From Pyxicephalus adspersus (taxonomy: Eukaryota; Chordata; Amphibia; Anura; Pyxicephalidae): DNA of 64,000 bases. The stretch covers positions 43,551,534 through 43,615,533 of the forward strand of contig NC_092869.1 of the NCBI RefSeq assembly GCF_032062135.1, in the 5' to 3' direction. Positions 9,478 through 20,829 of this stretch are shown piece after piece. The notes beneath the pieces are model-generated. The model was not told the origin of the DNA. It made no database searches and saw only the letters and a program-made list of their open reading frames with translations. Both the position numbers and the translations under genes were made by a program. Within the stretch, counting starts at the first letter, position 1. Every line of letters begins with the position of its first letter.

Positions 9478-10374
9478 CAAAGCGTACCTAAACTCAGAAT
9501 GTTCACTTTACATAGTGCAACACCCTATTTTTTTTTTTTTTAAAAAGGGTGTAGCAACGGCCCCTAAGTCTCGATCGCTTAGGCCAGGGGTAGGCAAACT
9601 CCAGCCTTTAGGCCAGATACGGCCTAACCAGTATTCTGTTCTGGCCTAACATCCCCCTGGTCGATCTGGCCTAATCCCGGCTGGCAGGGGTCAGCAACCT
9701 GTGGCTCCAGGGCTCCAATGAGCCTCCTTGTTATGCCTCCCTTCCCTATTTACCGTAGCCGGCGTTAACACTTCCGCCGCCGGGGTAAGGGAACATTCCC
9801 TTTCCTCCATATGCATTGTGGAGGAGAGGGATTTCCCCTCAGGGGCGTTCCTGGTGGGGGGCAGAGGCATCAGCGCGGTACTCGAGAGAGAGTCTGGCCT
9901 AGTGTGCCTTCTTGACCTCCAAAAATGGCCTAGTAGTCAAAAAAGTTTGCTGACCCCTGGCCTAGGCGATCAAGAATGAATGGGAGAGCAGATCCGTCCG
10001 GGATACCTATGTTACACATCCAGAGAGGCCCTTTGGTGCTCTTTCTGCACATGCCCGAGCATCTCAGGCATGCACAGAAGGAGCCCTTTTGTCGAAAGAA
10101 AAAAAGTTGCCGATCTCACACATGCGCAGTGAGATTGGCAAGTTTTTTTCCCATCAACGTCACCGGATCTCACGTCTGGGTCGGGTGAGGTAAGAAGAAG
10201 AACACAGAAGAAGAAGAGAAGATGGCGGCACCCGGAGTGCCAGCCCAAAGACAGATGCTGGGCCGACGCAGGGCATGATAGAAGAGACCTCTGGATGGAT
10301 CAGACTGCCCTGCGGGATTGAAGGTAAGTGAATTTTTGTTGTTATGGGGACTTTTGAGTTTAGTTCCTCTGTAG
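9478..10374 (+). mobile_element. T2/Kolobok-like non-autonomous DNA element, copy A
   Basis: Begins TCAAAGCGTACCTAAACTCA and ends TTTTGAGTTTAGTTCCTCTG, inverted termini that match copy B at 13379-13901 (CTAAACTCA against TGAGTTTAG). Shared interior landmarks include the poly-T tract, GGCCCCTAA, ATGCGCAGTGAGAT, GAAGATGGCGGC and CTGCCCTGCGGGATTGAAG. A TTAA target site is intact only in copy B. TTAA with TTAAAG termini fits T2/Kolobok or piggyBac; I prefer T2/Kolobok. The element is interrupted by a hAT-like MITE at 9585-9959. Confidence 0.8.
9585..9959 (+). mobile_element. hAT-like MITE nested in copy A
   Basis: Terminal inverted repeats CAGGGGTAGGCAAACT and AGTTTGCTGACCCCTG are flanked by near-identical 8-bp target duplications, GCTTAGGC (9577-9584) and GCCTAGGC (9960-9967). 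Eight-bp duplications and CAGGGGT termini are typical of the hAT superfamily, Charlie type. Subterminal AGGCC-type repeats recur throughout. No transposase frame is present. An internal CAGGGGTCAGCAACCTGTGG at 9684 looks like the end of a different hAT family. Confidence 0.9.
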
Positions 10375-11879
10375 GGGTGTGGAATACCAAGAAAAAAATT
10401 ATTTAGCTTCCTAACCATGGCTGTTGGCCCTTTAGTAGCAGCCGGACAACTACAATGACCCTGAGTACAGTGAGCAGCCACTGCAGGTGACCTAGTATAA
10501 GCAATCACAGTCCGGATCCTCTGATCCTACCCATACATTGGATACCCATTTCTAATGCACAATGTCATTCTTGCAATGCCCCATAGCAGCTGCCCTCACC
10601 AGAAACACTTCAGCACAGAATTGGCATCCATAGTTTTGCTCGAGTCCCCATAGATGTACCCACCAGGATAGTAGAGAATTTGTAGAACATCCAATGCATG
10701 CTCCACCCTGGGTAGATCAAGACCAAGGTCAAAGTCAAGTCAAAAGACTTTTCTGGAACCATTTATAACTTACCACAACTTACACCAACCCCTTAGGGAT
10801 TGGCTAAGGCAGACATATATTCTTGAATCCTTGTCCTTCTCACTCTATGGACAAACCTCATGACTAGCAGGTGGAAACAACCTAATTTCCGGTCACCTAT
10901 GGAAAGCAGAAAAAGGATATGAAGCCCTGGCTGGCTTACTACAGCCAAGGTGCCAATGCACATACTAAATTTAGGCTGGGAACACCCCTGTTAGCGCAAA
11001 GTCCACACATATGGAGCCTGAAAATGGAACCATGCATGAGCATATAGTGTTCCAATTTCTGCTCAAGTCCACAGATAACCCAACGCTGCATGGAGCTGCC
11101 CATAAAAGCCACCAGTCAGTAAGTACCATCTATGTCTACAGAAGGATGCCGGGGTCCCCTAAGGCTACAAGTCCAAACAATGCCAGATTGTTCTTCAGAA
11201 TCCCCTGCAAGGTGGGTGGGCTTTGCCAAAAGACTTTTCCCACCCAGGAGTTCTAATCCTTTCTATCGAAATCTCCCAAAAATGGATGGACACAAATATT
11301 TTACTGCACCAAGTATAAAGCTGTAGTTTTCCTTGATTGGGGAAAAATTTAGATATTCTCTCTAAATGAATGTTCTAGGGGGGACCTGTTTCTTTGGCGA
11401 CCCCGGTATCCTTCTGGAGACATAAATGGTCCTCATTGACTGTTTTTTGAGGCAGCTCCATGGCGTTGGGTTATCTGTTGTCCTGGATCAAAATGTCATT
11501 TTACACCCAGTACTGCTGATATCTGACAGATAAATCGATATGATAACATATATATTAATGAACACATTCTAATTAAATTCTATTTGACACCAATGATATT
11601 TGCTACATAAATATTATTGTAAAAAATAACTTAAATATCAGAAAATAATTCCTTTAGGGATCTATATTGCTAGTTGTATTAGTGACAGGTCCTCTTTTAC
11701 ATAAAATCTCCACACAGAAAGCAAACTTTCATCAAACCAATCCATGGGGTCACCCTGAAACTACAGTTTTTTTGTTCCCACTAATCTGATTCTGGACAGG
11801 TGGAATGCTTAATCACCAAATTTTAGGAGCCAAAACTTAGTGAAAACATTTGTAGAAACCGCTTTCCTCCAATTTGAGA
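10375..11879. other. Unannotated DNA
   Basis: No gene supported. The motif AGTGACAGGTCCTCTTTT at 11681-11698 matches the presumed end of a dispersed TTAAAGAGGACCTGTCACT family also seen at 32757, 50193, 57693 and 63564. The rest shows no repeat structure. Confidence 0.5.
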
Positions 11880-12320
11880 TTTCCACGTCCTGGCTGTTGG
11901 CACAAGCGGCTTAACGCCAATCCTGGCACCGAGCGCCCGTAATACAATAAAAGCTCAGATTTATCCAACGTTCTCTCCATTTCCAGGATCTCTGGTGCAC
12001 AGAACACCCAGAAAGAGACAGAATTTGCAATAAAACTCCACCGCGCCGCCCAAGGACAAGCGCCCGTCACCTCACCTAATTGTCTCTCCGTGTTGCGGCT
12101 TCCACAATCTGATTTATTTCACTAATAAGATTGCTTCAAAGTAAATAAATAAATTACAGTATGAGCGGGCACAGGTGTTTGGCAGGCGAGCTTCATAATC
12201 GCAGGAAAATGAATGAATTTCGCACCGTGTAATTAGCAAAAGCAATGAAGTTTATATGCAAATTCACGGCTGCTTCGGCGAAGAGGGAAACGCGGTCAGG
12301 CGTTTGCAACAAGTCCCCGC
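11880..12320. promoter_or_regulatory. Candidate conserved non-coding segment with octamer site
   Basis: Non-repetitive and CpG-retaining (CCGCGCCGCC, GCACCGTG, GAAACGCGGTC), with homeodomain-like and POU-like text: CACCTAATTGTC, CCGTGTAATTAGC, and a perfect octamer ATGCAAAT at 12256-12263. No open frame or repeat explains it. The combination resembles developmental enhancer elements in vertebrate gene deserts. This is inference from composition and motif content only. Confidence 0.35.
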
Positions 12321-13378
12321 CAGCAGGCGCTCTGCATTGAAAGGGTTAATGTGTTTGTTTTGTAAGATTTGTGTTTTTAGTGTGAAGGTCAGGAGATCAG
12401 ATCAGGGGAACAAATACTGGAGGATGGAGGGGTAAACCACTGGAAAAACACTCACATGGCGCGTGACTACTGGCTGACTCCCTGCGTCTGGGATTTGTCT
12501 GGATGTAGTCTAGAAGTTTCCAGATCACTTTCCACCTTGACTCTGCAAACATTAAATGTATGAATTTATAACAATGAACTTCTCTTTATTGCTTCAATAT
12601 AAATTCACTGCTACAAAGCACCTCCTCGTATTATGGCGTTTTATAGTCCTGTCTTAGGGTGACAACACTGCCTCTTTATAGATACAGTAAAGGGATTAGG
12701 TGTCACCCTTGGACCAGGTAAAAATAAAAGGAAAAAATGCCAAAAATCAGAAAAACAAATGCAATCGCCACAACCAAAGACTGGCAAGTTGCAATATATT
12801 ACTCTGTAGGATTAAATAAACTATGGGCATATAATTGGGCAATTCACACTGAGTAAGTGATGAAAACAACTTTACCATAAACATAAAATACAAACATACA
12901 TAATATATAAACCTACTTAAGTGAAAACCATGTGCCAAGCTGTTTAGATCCTGGGGTTCAGGCAGCTGGGGTTTTTTGCATATCCTTATTATACCAAAAA
13001 GGAGAAATTAGACCCAATCATTTCCCATATAAAACACAGTGAGATCAATTAAAATATTAAACAGCCAATAGGAAGTCTCACCACGGTAGGGGGGCAGGGC
13101 AAAAACCTGTCATTTAAGCTTTGCATAGACCATAAATAAATAGAACTTCAAATTTACTAAGAGACCCGGAATAAGCAGATTTCATGGTGAAATTTTGTCT
13201 GTCTCTGGGATAGTGTGATACTGCTCTATCATAGTAACTCATCCCTTAAATGTAAATGTGATACTTGTAAAATACTTGTAATTATTCTGCATGGGGAACT
13301 CCCATCATCCTCTGCACATCAACTTCAAAGGGTCACATTTGGCTGGCAGGTTTGTGTTCAATGCTGAAATTTTGGCCC
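12321..13378. other. Unannotated AT-rich DNA
   Basis: No gene or clear repeat. The minus-strand open frame 12747-12938 is AT-rich and lacks a domain. Sequence just before 13379 is the left flank of element copy B. Confidence 0.5.
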
Positions 13379-13901
13379 TTAAAGCGAACCTAAACTCAGA
13401 ATTTTCAATTTACATTAAAGGGTAGACAAGCCTTTTATGCAAGGTAAAAATTCTGTTTTAAAAAAAAAAAAAAAAAAGGGTACAGCACGGCCCCTAATTC
13501 TTGGCCTCCTAAGCGGTCGAGAATGAATGGGAGCACAAAGCCTCCCGGAATGCCTGATGTGGGCTTTGCGTTACCATTCATTTTCGACGGCTTAGGAGGC
13601 TCTTGGGGGCTCCCAAGAAGCCTTTTTGCTCAAAGAGAAAAATTTGCCGATCTCAGGCATGCGCAGTGAGATCGGAAATTTTTTTTTTTCATCCTACGTC
13701 ACCCGATTTAGCGCCTGGGTCAGGTGACATAGGATGAAGAACCCAGAAGAGAAGATGAAGATGGCGGCGCCTGGAGCGCCGGCCCTGGCACAGATGCCAG
13801 GACGACACGGGACCCGATGAAAGACACCCCCGGAGTGATCGGACTGCCCTGCGGGATTGAAGTGTGTTTATTTGGGAGTTTTGAGTTTAGTTCCTCTTTA
13901 A
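13379..13901 (+). mobile_element. T2/Kolobok-like non-autonomous DNA element, copy B
   Basis: Complete copy bounded by TTAA at 13379-13382 and 13898-13901. Inverted termini are TTAAAGCGAACCTAAACTCA and TGAGTTTAGTTCCTCTTTAA. It shares its interior order with copy A (poly-A/T tract, GGCCCCTAA, ATGCGCAGTGAGATCGG, GATGGCGGCGCC, CTGCCCTGCGGGATTGAAG) but has no hAT insertion, so it acts as an approximate empty-site comparison. No transposase is encoded. A piggyBac affiliation is the main alternative. Confidence 0.85.
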
Positions 13902-13994
13902 GGTGGTATTTGGGCAACATTGCTTGTGCTAGCAAGTGAAGGTGAGAAAGAATTTAGTTTCAGGAAAATGTGGTCTCCATGTTTAAGGATCATC

Positions 13995-15045
13995 AACTAT
14001 ATGGGAAATGAAAATGCTGCAGGTAGGTAGTTATGAAAGCAATGAGCGTAAGAAGGAGAACAAGGAAGGAGAAAGGAAGAAGTATGGAAAGAAAATGAAG
14101 AAATAGATGGAAAGAAGAGGAGAAAAAAGAAAAGTAAAGGGAGAAAAAAAAAAATAAAAGGAAAAGAAAGAAGAGGGGAAGGGGAAGAAGACAAAAAGGT
14201 GAAGAGAAAGAAAAAAAGAGAAATAAAAGGAGAAGGAAGGAAGAGGAGAAAAGAAGGAAAATGAAAATAAAGAAGAGAAGAAGAAAGAAGAGGAGAATAT
14301 GGAGGAAAAGGTAGAAAAAAGAAAGACAAACAGGAAGAGAAGGAGGAAAATAAGGAGGAGAAAAAAAGGAGAAAGGGAAAGAAGGCATAAGGGAGAAGCG
14401 AAGAAACAAGAAAACATAGCGGAAGTAAGAGGGAGGAACTAGGGAATAGGAGAAAGAAGAGAAGAAAGAGAAGGATGAACAGGAAGCAGAAGAGGAGAAG
14501 GTGAAAAAAAAAGAAAAAGAAGCAGGAGGAAAAGGAAGAAAACAAAAAGGGGGAAGAAGGCAAAGAGGAGAAGGGAAGAAAAAAATGTAGAAGGAAGGAA
14601 GAGAGAAAAATTAAGGAAAAGGAGAAAGAAGAAGAGGAGAAGAAAGAGTAGAAGGCAAAGAAAGCAGAAGAAAGGAAGGAAGAGGAGATGAAAGAAAAGG
14701 AAGGTGGAGCATGTGGTTGAGAAAAAAAAAAGTGAATGTGGAGAAGAAAGAAAAGTGTCAGGAAGAAGAGAAGAATGAGGAGGATGAAGAAGAGAGAAGA
14801 ACGGGAGAAAGTAGGTGGAAGGGATGGAGAAAAAGAAGGAGGGGAAATATAATAAAAAAAGGACACGGGTAAGGAAAAGAAAGGAGAGAAACTGATAAAT
14901 GAGAAGGTAGAGGAGAAGAAGAAAAAGAAAAATGTGAATATTACGGAGTAAGAGGAGGAAGAGAAGATGGCAGGAGGGGGAGAAAATTGAGAGGAAGGAG
15001 GCGAAAGAAGAAGAGGTGAAGGGGAAGGAAGAGATGGTTACAGTT
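13995..15045 (+). repeat. Polypurine tract, about 1 kb
   Basis: Nearly uninterrupted A/G on the plus strand, made of GAA, GGA, GAGAA, AAGGAAG and similar blocks without one fixed period. On the other strand this gives long Ser/Phe/Leu-rich open frames (up to 289 codons) that reflect composition only. Tracts of this length can form triplex DNA and tend to be hypervariable. Confidence 0.93.
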
Positions 15046-15059
15046 AGTATATGCTGCAC

Positions 15060-16479
15060 ATAAATCTATAAAAAAAACATTGAAATATCAATATATATAT
15101 CAGTATTTATGTCATATATCATTGTCTAATATATGTACGTTATATATTGATGTTTATGACACCAATAGTGAATGTTTAGGTCGAACAGGGTTAAAAAGAA
15201 CACATCAGGAAAATAATTTAAGTACAGCATAATAAATCCTCAACTTTTTAATAAAAGTGAAAACCTTTTTTTCTGTCCCCTATGTGGTGCGGCAGTGCAG
15301 GGTCTCATTAAGCCTCTGTATATTCAGACATGACCCCAAATTAAACCCATAAACAGCAGAAAATATTCCATAATGTGGAATTTTGCTTGGTGTTTTTTTT
15401 CCTCCAGGCAATGGATTATTACAATTTTGTTTCGCTGGTTTTCTATGGTTTATATGAAATTTTATAGCAGGTAACATTGTGCCAGAATGACCGTTTATTC
15501 TGGGGGGTGATTTGCAGCGCGGCGCAGGTCTCTGTGGCACAATCTATTTGGGGAAAATTAAACATTGCTAAACCGAGATGCCACAGACATAAAAAGTCCT
15601 TATTAATGTCCGCCTGTTCTCGGCACTCGCACTGAGCAAAGTGCTGGCGGTAATATTTTTGATACAGTAGCGCAGAATAAAGCTTTAGATTGTTCTATGT
15701 ACTATAAAGACATAAGGTGTAATTATTATTTTACAATAGGGCAATGTCATCTCTGTAGGCTTTTGTGGTATTTTAGAAAGATGCAGAGTCCCAAACATCT
15801 CCTATAATCTCCAATTTCGGTACATTATTTTATGGACTGTGGTTCAGTTCTTGTTTTTCACTTCAAAACTTCTGGCATATAATTGCCTTTCTTCAACCAC
15901 TTGTTGCTGGTGAACAAATGAGAAGACCTTGGCTTAACCAAGAACGACCTTATTTAAATGTGCAAGGGTGAAAACGGGGGTCTTCAATGAATCTGAATCC
16001 AAAGTGAGCCCAATCATGCTGCTGGTAGCAGTGAAGTTCCTTCTACTTTAGAATAGGGTCACTTTTTATTTTCTTTAGAATCCTGCTACCTGTACTATTT
16101 TGCAAGTTGTTCTCCAAGATGCCATTTTCCATTGGCTTCCGGTATCATTCCCAGGAATAATAGATTGTGGTAACAGAGTGATTGCCTCCTTACCATGAGG
16201 TTTCCATACATGTGAAGGAAGTGCCTATAGATTCTGGGTACAAGGGTTGGAATGATCATATGACAGGTTAATAAATGTATAGGAGTACCAATACTAAACT
16301 TGTGGTTTTCAGTCTGGGACTGGGAAGTGTGTTAAGTTTTTAGACAATTCTTTTGCTCTAGGCAGTGACCCAATTACTATTAATGGTTATAAATGAGCAG
16401 AAAAAGGAGTCCATCATTGTGTAAGGTAGCTGCTTCTGTTCAAAGCTTTCAAGGACTTTGTTGTTGAAAACATGGAACT
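15060..16479. other. Unannotated DNA
   Basis: An AT-rich patch at 15080-15150 (ATATATATATCAG, TATATGTACGTTATATATTG) is followed by unique-looking sequence. No coding domain is present. The minus-strand open frame 15280-15540 is not supported by any family resemblance. Confidence 0.5.
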
Positions 16480-16998
16480 GGGTTACCAGGTTCCCATACC
16501 CGCTGTGCCCATTTTGAGGGCTTCTAATCATCTCTGAGTTCAGGAACCTGTACCACTATCGTGCTCAATATGAGGGGTTCCCACCATTCCAGCTGTTTAG
16601 TTCCCTAATCTGCACACCTGTTCTACCATCGCTGCAGCAAATTCCTGGCTCTGTACACCTGCTGTGCCCAATATGAGGGGTTCTCATCATCTCTGCTCTG
16701 AGTTCCCAGGCCTGTACAACTATTATGCCCATGATGACGGGTTCCCACCATCCATGCAATGATTTCCCTAGTCTGTACACCTGTTCTACCATCCCTGCAC
16801 CAAATTCCTGGCTCTGTACACCTGCTGTGCCCAATATGGCGGGTTCCCACCATCCATGCCATGATTTCCTCAGTCTGTACACTTGTTCTACCTTCTCTGC
16901 ACCAAATTCCTGGCTCTGTACACCTGCTGTGCCCATTATGAGGGTTGTCTATCATCTCTGCTCTGTGCACCTGCTGTACCCAAGTTGGGCAGGGACAG
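16480..16998 (+). repeat. Compound minisatellite (about 41 + 61 bp)
   Basis: Two sub-units alternate. One is CTGTACACCTGTTCTACC followed by CTGCACCAAATTCCTGGCT; the other is CTGTACACCTGCTGTGCCC followed by AATATGAGGGGTTCCCACCA. ATTCCTGGCT recurs at 16641, 16804 and 16906, so spacing is 102 bp between regular copies and 163 bp where an extra 61-bp sub-unit is present. The first part (16480-16600) is degenerate. Confidence 0.85.
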
Positions 16999-17976
16999 TA
17001 AAGACTTTAGGTTAGGAACAGAGCTGGTATCGATGGCACGGGGGATCTCCCCTCAGGAGACCTCATAATTCAAACCACCGGACATATTGATAGACTAATC
17101 CTAAAATGCTGCTGGGGTTGAAGTTTTTGTTTCAGAAGAAGAGAAGTGGGGCTTGAGAAATGTCTCAGATCACCAATGGCCAATATTGCCCGGTCTGTGT
17201 TTATGTTGCTTCTCACATTTGCCGCCCTGCCTGGAACGTGGCCAAGCAGCCTAATGAGCTAATTACACTGCCTGGTGCTGACTACAAGGCCTTGGAGCTT
17301 ATTTTTTACTGATATTCGGACATCTCTGAGTATTGTCATCTGAAGCTTTGCTCACAGCACACAATACTCTCATGTTTTATATTTTTCCTCTTTCAGCATT
17401 CGCACTTCCAACCAGCGCAGGCCGACCCAGTGACCCCGGCTGCTTCTGATGAAGTAGCAAAGGGCATCTTCTCTGCTGGAAGATTAAACGCTTATTCTCA
17501 ACTTATTGTGTATTGAGATTCTCCCACATGCTGCTAATTATATCTGTCCATGTGCCGCTCCCTCCGCACAACTGAGATACGGAGAGCAATAACCATTGAT
17601 GAGGAATGCGCTCGCAAAACTTTGTCTGATAGTTTGTTCTAGAGTTCAGCATTTAAAGCAAAAGGCTGCTTGGAGCATGAAACAACTCTGACGAGATTTC
17701 AGAAAAACGATGGATCTTTTTGGAAACATGCAATGTGACGTGTATACATATTAAACAACAAATCATTGTTTTGTGTTAATTTTATTTTTTAATATTTATG
17801 CTCTCCCCCCGGTCTCTGTAGAATCCGGCAATGTCACCTGTGATGATACATGTCAAAAAATGACTCTTAATTATTCCCGTACAAGCTGTAGAAGTGCTAC
17901 CAGCAGTCAGTACACTATAAGGGAGCAGGAATGAAAGTTATAAGGGTATATTTATAAATATTTTTATATATTTAAA
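16999..17976. other. Unique-looking DNA, part possibly conserved
   Basis: No gene or repeat is supported. From 17210 to 17680 the text mixes GCTAATTACACTG, GCTAATTATATCTG, CAATAACCATTGATGAGG and CGCTCGCAAAACTTTG. It looks like unique sequence with homeodomain-type cores, so it could include a conserved non-coding element. Weak inference. Confidence 0.35.
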
Positions 17977-18046
17977 TCAGATTCAATTAAAAAAATTAGG
18001 AAATCATGAGTAAGAAATGATTCACATATTTTCTAATTGAATCTGA
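17977..18046. repeat. AT-rich hairpin (inverted repeat)
   Basis: TCAGATTCAATTA at 17977 is mirrored by TAATTGAATCTGA ending at 18046. Inner arms AAATCAT and ATGATT are also matched. The outer flanks TTATAAATA and AATTTATAAAT extend the symmetry loosely. It is probably a short foldback element or the remains of one; no target duplication is clear. Confidence 0.75.
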
Positions 18047-18189
18047 CATGCAAAATGTGTACATTTTGGGCAAACAAAAGTTTGGCGAATCTTTGGTGAA
18101 TAAATTTATAAATGTTAAATTGTACCATTTATCTGGACACTGTAAGTATAATTCTGACTTTGCGGGCATGTTTTTTTTGGCCTATATAT

Positions 18190-18990
18190 GTACATACGAT
18201 GTCTGTGTATGAAATAATGAGACTGATATAATAACTTTTTTTATTTCTTTGACAATTCTAATGTTTGTCCCCTTCAATATTTTCTCCATTCACAATTAAG
18301 CACGGATGCCATCTTGCTTTCCACTGGTGGAAGGTGTGGAGTAGATCAGATTCTGTTATCTGATCTTTTATGATTTCCTGCATCCATTGACTCAAAGCGC
18401 ATTCCTTTAATCACCGATTTCAATTTAAGAAAATTAATAAAGTCCCAAGGTGCCAAATCTGGTGAATATGGAGGATGTTCCAGCGTAGTAATGTGTTTGT
18501 CGGTCACAGAAAGTGCTGTGTGAGAAGGAACATTGTCCTGATGAAGAATGAAACCATTTCCCACATTTCTGCCGTCTTTTCCTGACTCTTTCTCTCAGCT
18601 TTGTCTTCCTTATAATAATGTTGGGTCACTGTTGTACCTTCTGGAACCCATTCTGCCAAAATGACGCCTTCATGTCACAAAACACGATGACATGGCTGTG
18701 AATTTGGACTTTTTTGATTCTTGAAGGTGATGAAGGTGTTTCCAGTGACTGTGGTTTGGTTTCAGGATCATACTGGAAGATCCGGCTTTCGGCACCAAGT
18801 GATGACTTTATGGAAAAGGTTCGGCTCCACCTCAAGTTACTGCAGAATGTCAGCACAAATTTCCTTGCGGGACTCTTTTTTCTCTGGTGTGAAATTTTAC
18901 TAAAAATATCAAATTGACGCGTTGCTCAACTTTTACATTTCTCATGAATTTAGCACATGAGGGGAAACGCAACGACATTAAATGGTGACT
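18190..18990 (-). mobile_element. Dead mariner-like element
   Basis: A minus-strand transposase relic (18346-18920) sits between AT-rich flanks. The 3' side ends GTCTCATTATTTCATAC before 18190, a familiar shape for mariner ends, but terminal inverted repeats could not be delimited. The element appears single in the window. Confidence 0.75.
18346..18920 (-). pseudogene. Mariner transposase pseudogene
   Basis: Reading the minus strand, fragments in two frames give the mariner signatures in order: GAESRIFQYDPETKPQS (family form GDESWVFEYDPETK), then ILHQDNVPSHTALSV, LEHPPYSPDLAPWD and KLKSVIKGMRFES. The transposase cuts and pastes the element using three acidic residues. Here the first aspartate is replaced by alanine (about 18791), the spacing between the second and third is 30 instead of the usual 34 residues (a four-residue deletion after ALSV), and frames are shifted. 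The N-terminal DNA-binding half is absent or unrecognisable. It cannot encode an active enzyme. Confidence 0.88.
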
Positions 18991-20134
18991 GACAACAAAC
19001 TAAATGGCAGAGAGAGCCGGCGTTTGTCCTGCAGGAGAAGTTTAAAGATTCATAGCAAGAGATCAGAATCATCTCACTGCTTTGTGATTTTTCTTTTCAT
19101 AGACAGACCTCTTATATATTTTGTGATTTGGGAAGGGGTCTTTGCCGGCACAAACAGACATGATATTTCCCTGGAATAAGCGTCCTGCGGTATAACTGCA
19201 CTGAGCAGACAGACGTTGTCAGGCAGGACCGGCTTGTGCACATTACTAAACTCTGAAAACACAATTAAACTTAGTTTTCCATCTTGGAAATTCTGAAGGT
19301 CAAATGCAGAACCTGCTGACCTTCCGTCCCTTTGTAAGAGTCGTTTTGAACGCAGCGGCACACGTAACAGACATCGCGTTAGCACAAACAGCGGCGGCCT
19401 AGCAGCATCCACGATGAAAGCTTTCAGAGATGAAATGCTTGTCTGGGATCAGAGGGCCACACGATCGCCTCCTGAAGGTAAGGCCAGTGACAGACGCCTC
19501 GGCAATATCACAAACAACGCTGTGTAAACAAGCCATTGGCGCTCGTCTCATCAGCTCACACAATAATCGCTCCCATTAAAAATGTAACGTGTGTCTAGAG
19601 ATCTCTGTAAACAGCTTCGCCTGAGAAATTCATGAAAATGTACAAAAGTGACCCCTCTGACCCGTCAGCCGCAATTAAGCTTCATTATGACAAGGGGGGG
19701 CATACCTGCCACCTCCCCGCAGCGCACCGCCTTCCTGAAACTTTCTTCAAAACGCAGAACAAGAAAAGAGTTTTGTTTATGATTTCCAATCCACCATCAG
19801 CAAACATAAATATGTGAAAGCAGGAGCCGGGAAACATCCCAAGGAAGCAGAAGTCAGGCAGATTTAAAGTTCTGAAATCTTTGACAAGGTAAGAAAATTC
19901 TACAGAATGCAAATGGATTCCTCATGATAAACTGAGATTTCAAGTTTTAGGTGGGGAAAGTCAGAACTTTTATCAGTTTTGTCACCTCCGGGGAGAATTT
20001 ATCTCACTTCCTGTCCTCTTTGACAACTGGATGGTGCAGGAGACAATGATAGGAGTTTCAGGGATTCCCTGGTGCACACAATACGCCCTGAGAATGGAAG
20101 GATAAATACTTTTGATTTCTGGCTTTTTTTTAAT
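18991..20134. other. Unannotated DNA with CpG-rich patches
   Basis: No gene supported. CpG-bearing, unique-looking patches occur at 19320-19410 (TCGTTTTGAACGCAGCGG) and 19480-19600 (GACGCCTCGGCAATATC, TTGGCGCTCGTCTC). A relative of the 6.2-kb dispersed repeat may lie near 19995-20040. TTTAAAGTAAATGTAAACCC at 20136 resembles the end of a TTAA-type MITE. Confidence 0.4.
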
Positions 20135-20339
20135 ATTTAAAGTAAATGTAAACCCAATCAGAAGAAGAATTATAGTATTTACCGTGTTAATGTCATTCAA
20201 AGTAATTTGCAATATTTTTTTATCTGCAACTTTTATTCAAATAATCCCTAGAGATCCTGCCTGGTTCTTCTTTAGCCACTTCCTGGCATAGAATGACAAT
20301 TATCTCCCATTGTGCTCCTGTGTGGTTCTGATGAAGTCT

Positions 20340-20565
20340 TCAAATGGCTGTTCCATTACATATTATGCAAACATGATCTACCGTTGTTACCATTAGGGCA
20401 CCTGCCATGAGAAATGCCACCATTGGCTGTGTATGTGAGCAGAATGTGTTTGCAATGGAGCTGCATGAGATTAGCAGAATTAGGTTGAAACACAGGATAC
20501 AAATAATCAAAAACAAGAATTTTGTTGAAAAAAAGACAGTTGTTTGTGACTGTGGGGGCATCTTT
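20340..20565 (-). repeat. Dispersed repeat family D, copy 1
   Basis: ACATGATCTACCGTTGTTAC, CATGAGAAATGCCACCATTG, GCTGCATGAGATTAG and AAAACAAGAATTTTGTTG correspond in order to text at 53550-53745 (ATATGATCCACTGTTGTCAC, GAGAAATGCC, CTGCATGGGATTAG, AAAACAAGGATTTTATTGG). A partial relative lies at 40420-40520. The family is not identified and has no visible coding capacity. Strand is arbitrary. Confidence 0.6.
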
Positions 20566-20829
20566 TATTAAAGATCTTGCAATCACACAAACAATGAATG
20601 TAGAATATTAACTATATACCTATATAAAGAAAAAAAATATTGGGCTTTCTGACATGAAATTCAATCAAATTTACAAAAACAAAAACTCCAAATTAAGTAA
20701 AAACTAAGCAGGGCCAAGAAGCACAAATCCTTCCCCATGTATGTCGCTCTTTGTTTTAATAATTATTCTATAAAACAAAATCTAAGCCGTGTATAGAGGA
20801 CAGACAGAGAAATCCAACACAGAAGGAAG

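Noticed and set aside
13997..15059. Long minus-strand open frames (up to 289 codons) rich in Ser, Phe and Leu
   Set aside because: They coincide exactly with the polypurine tract, overlap in all three frames and reflect lack of stop codons in A/G-only DNA.
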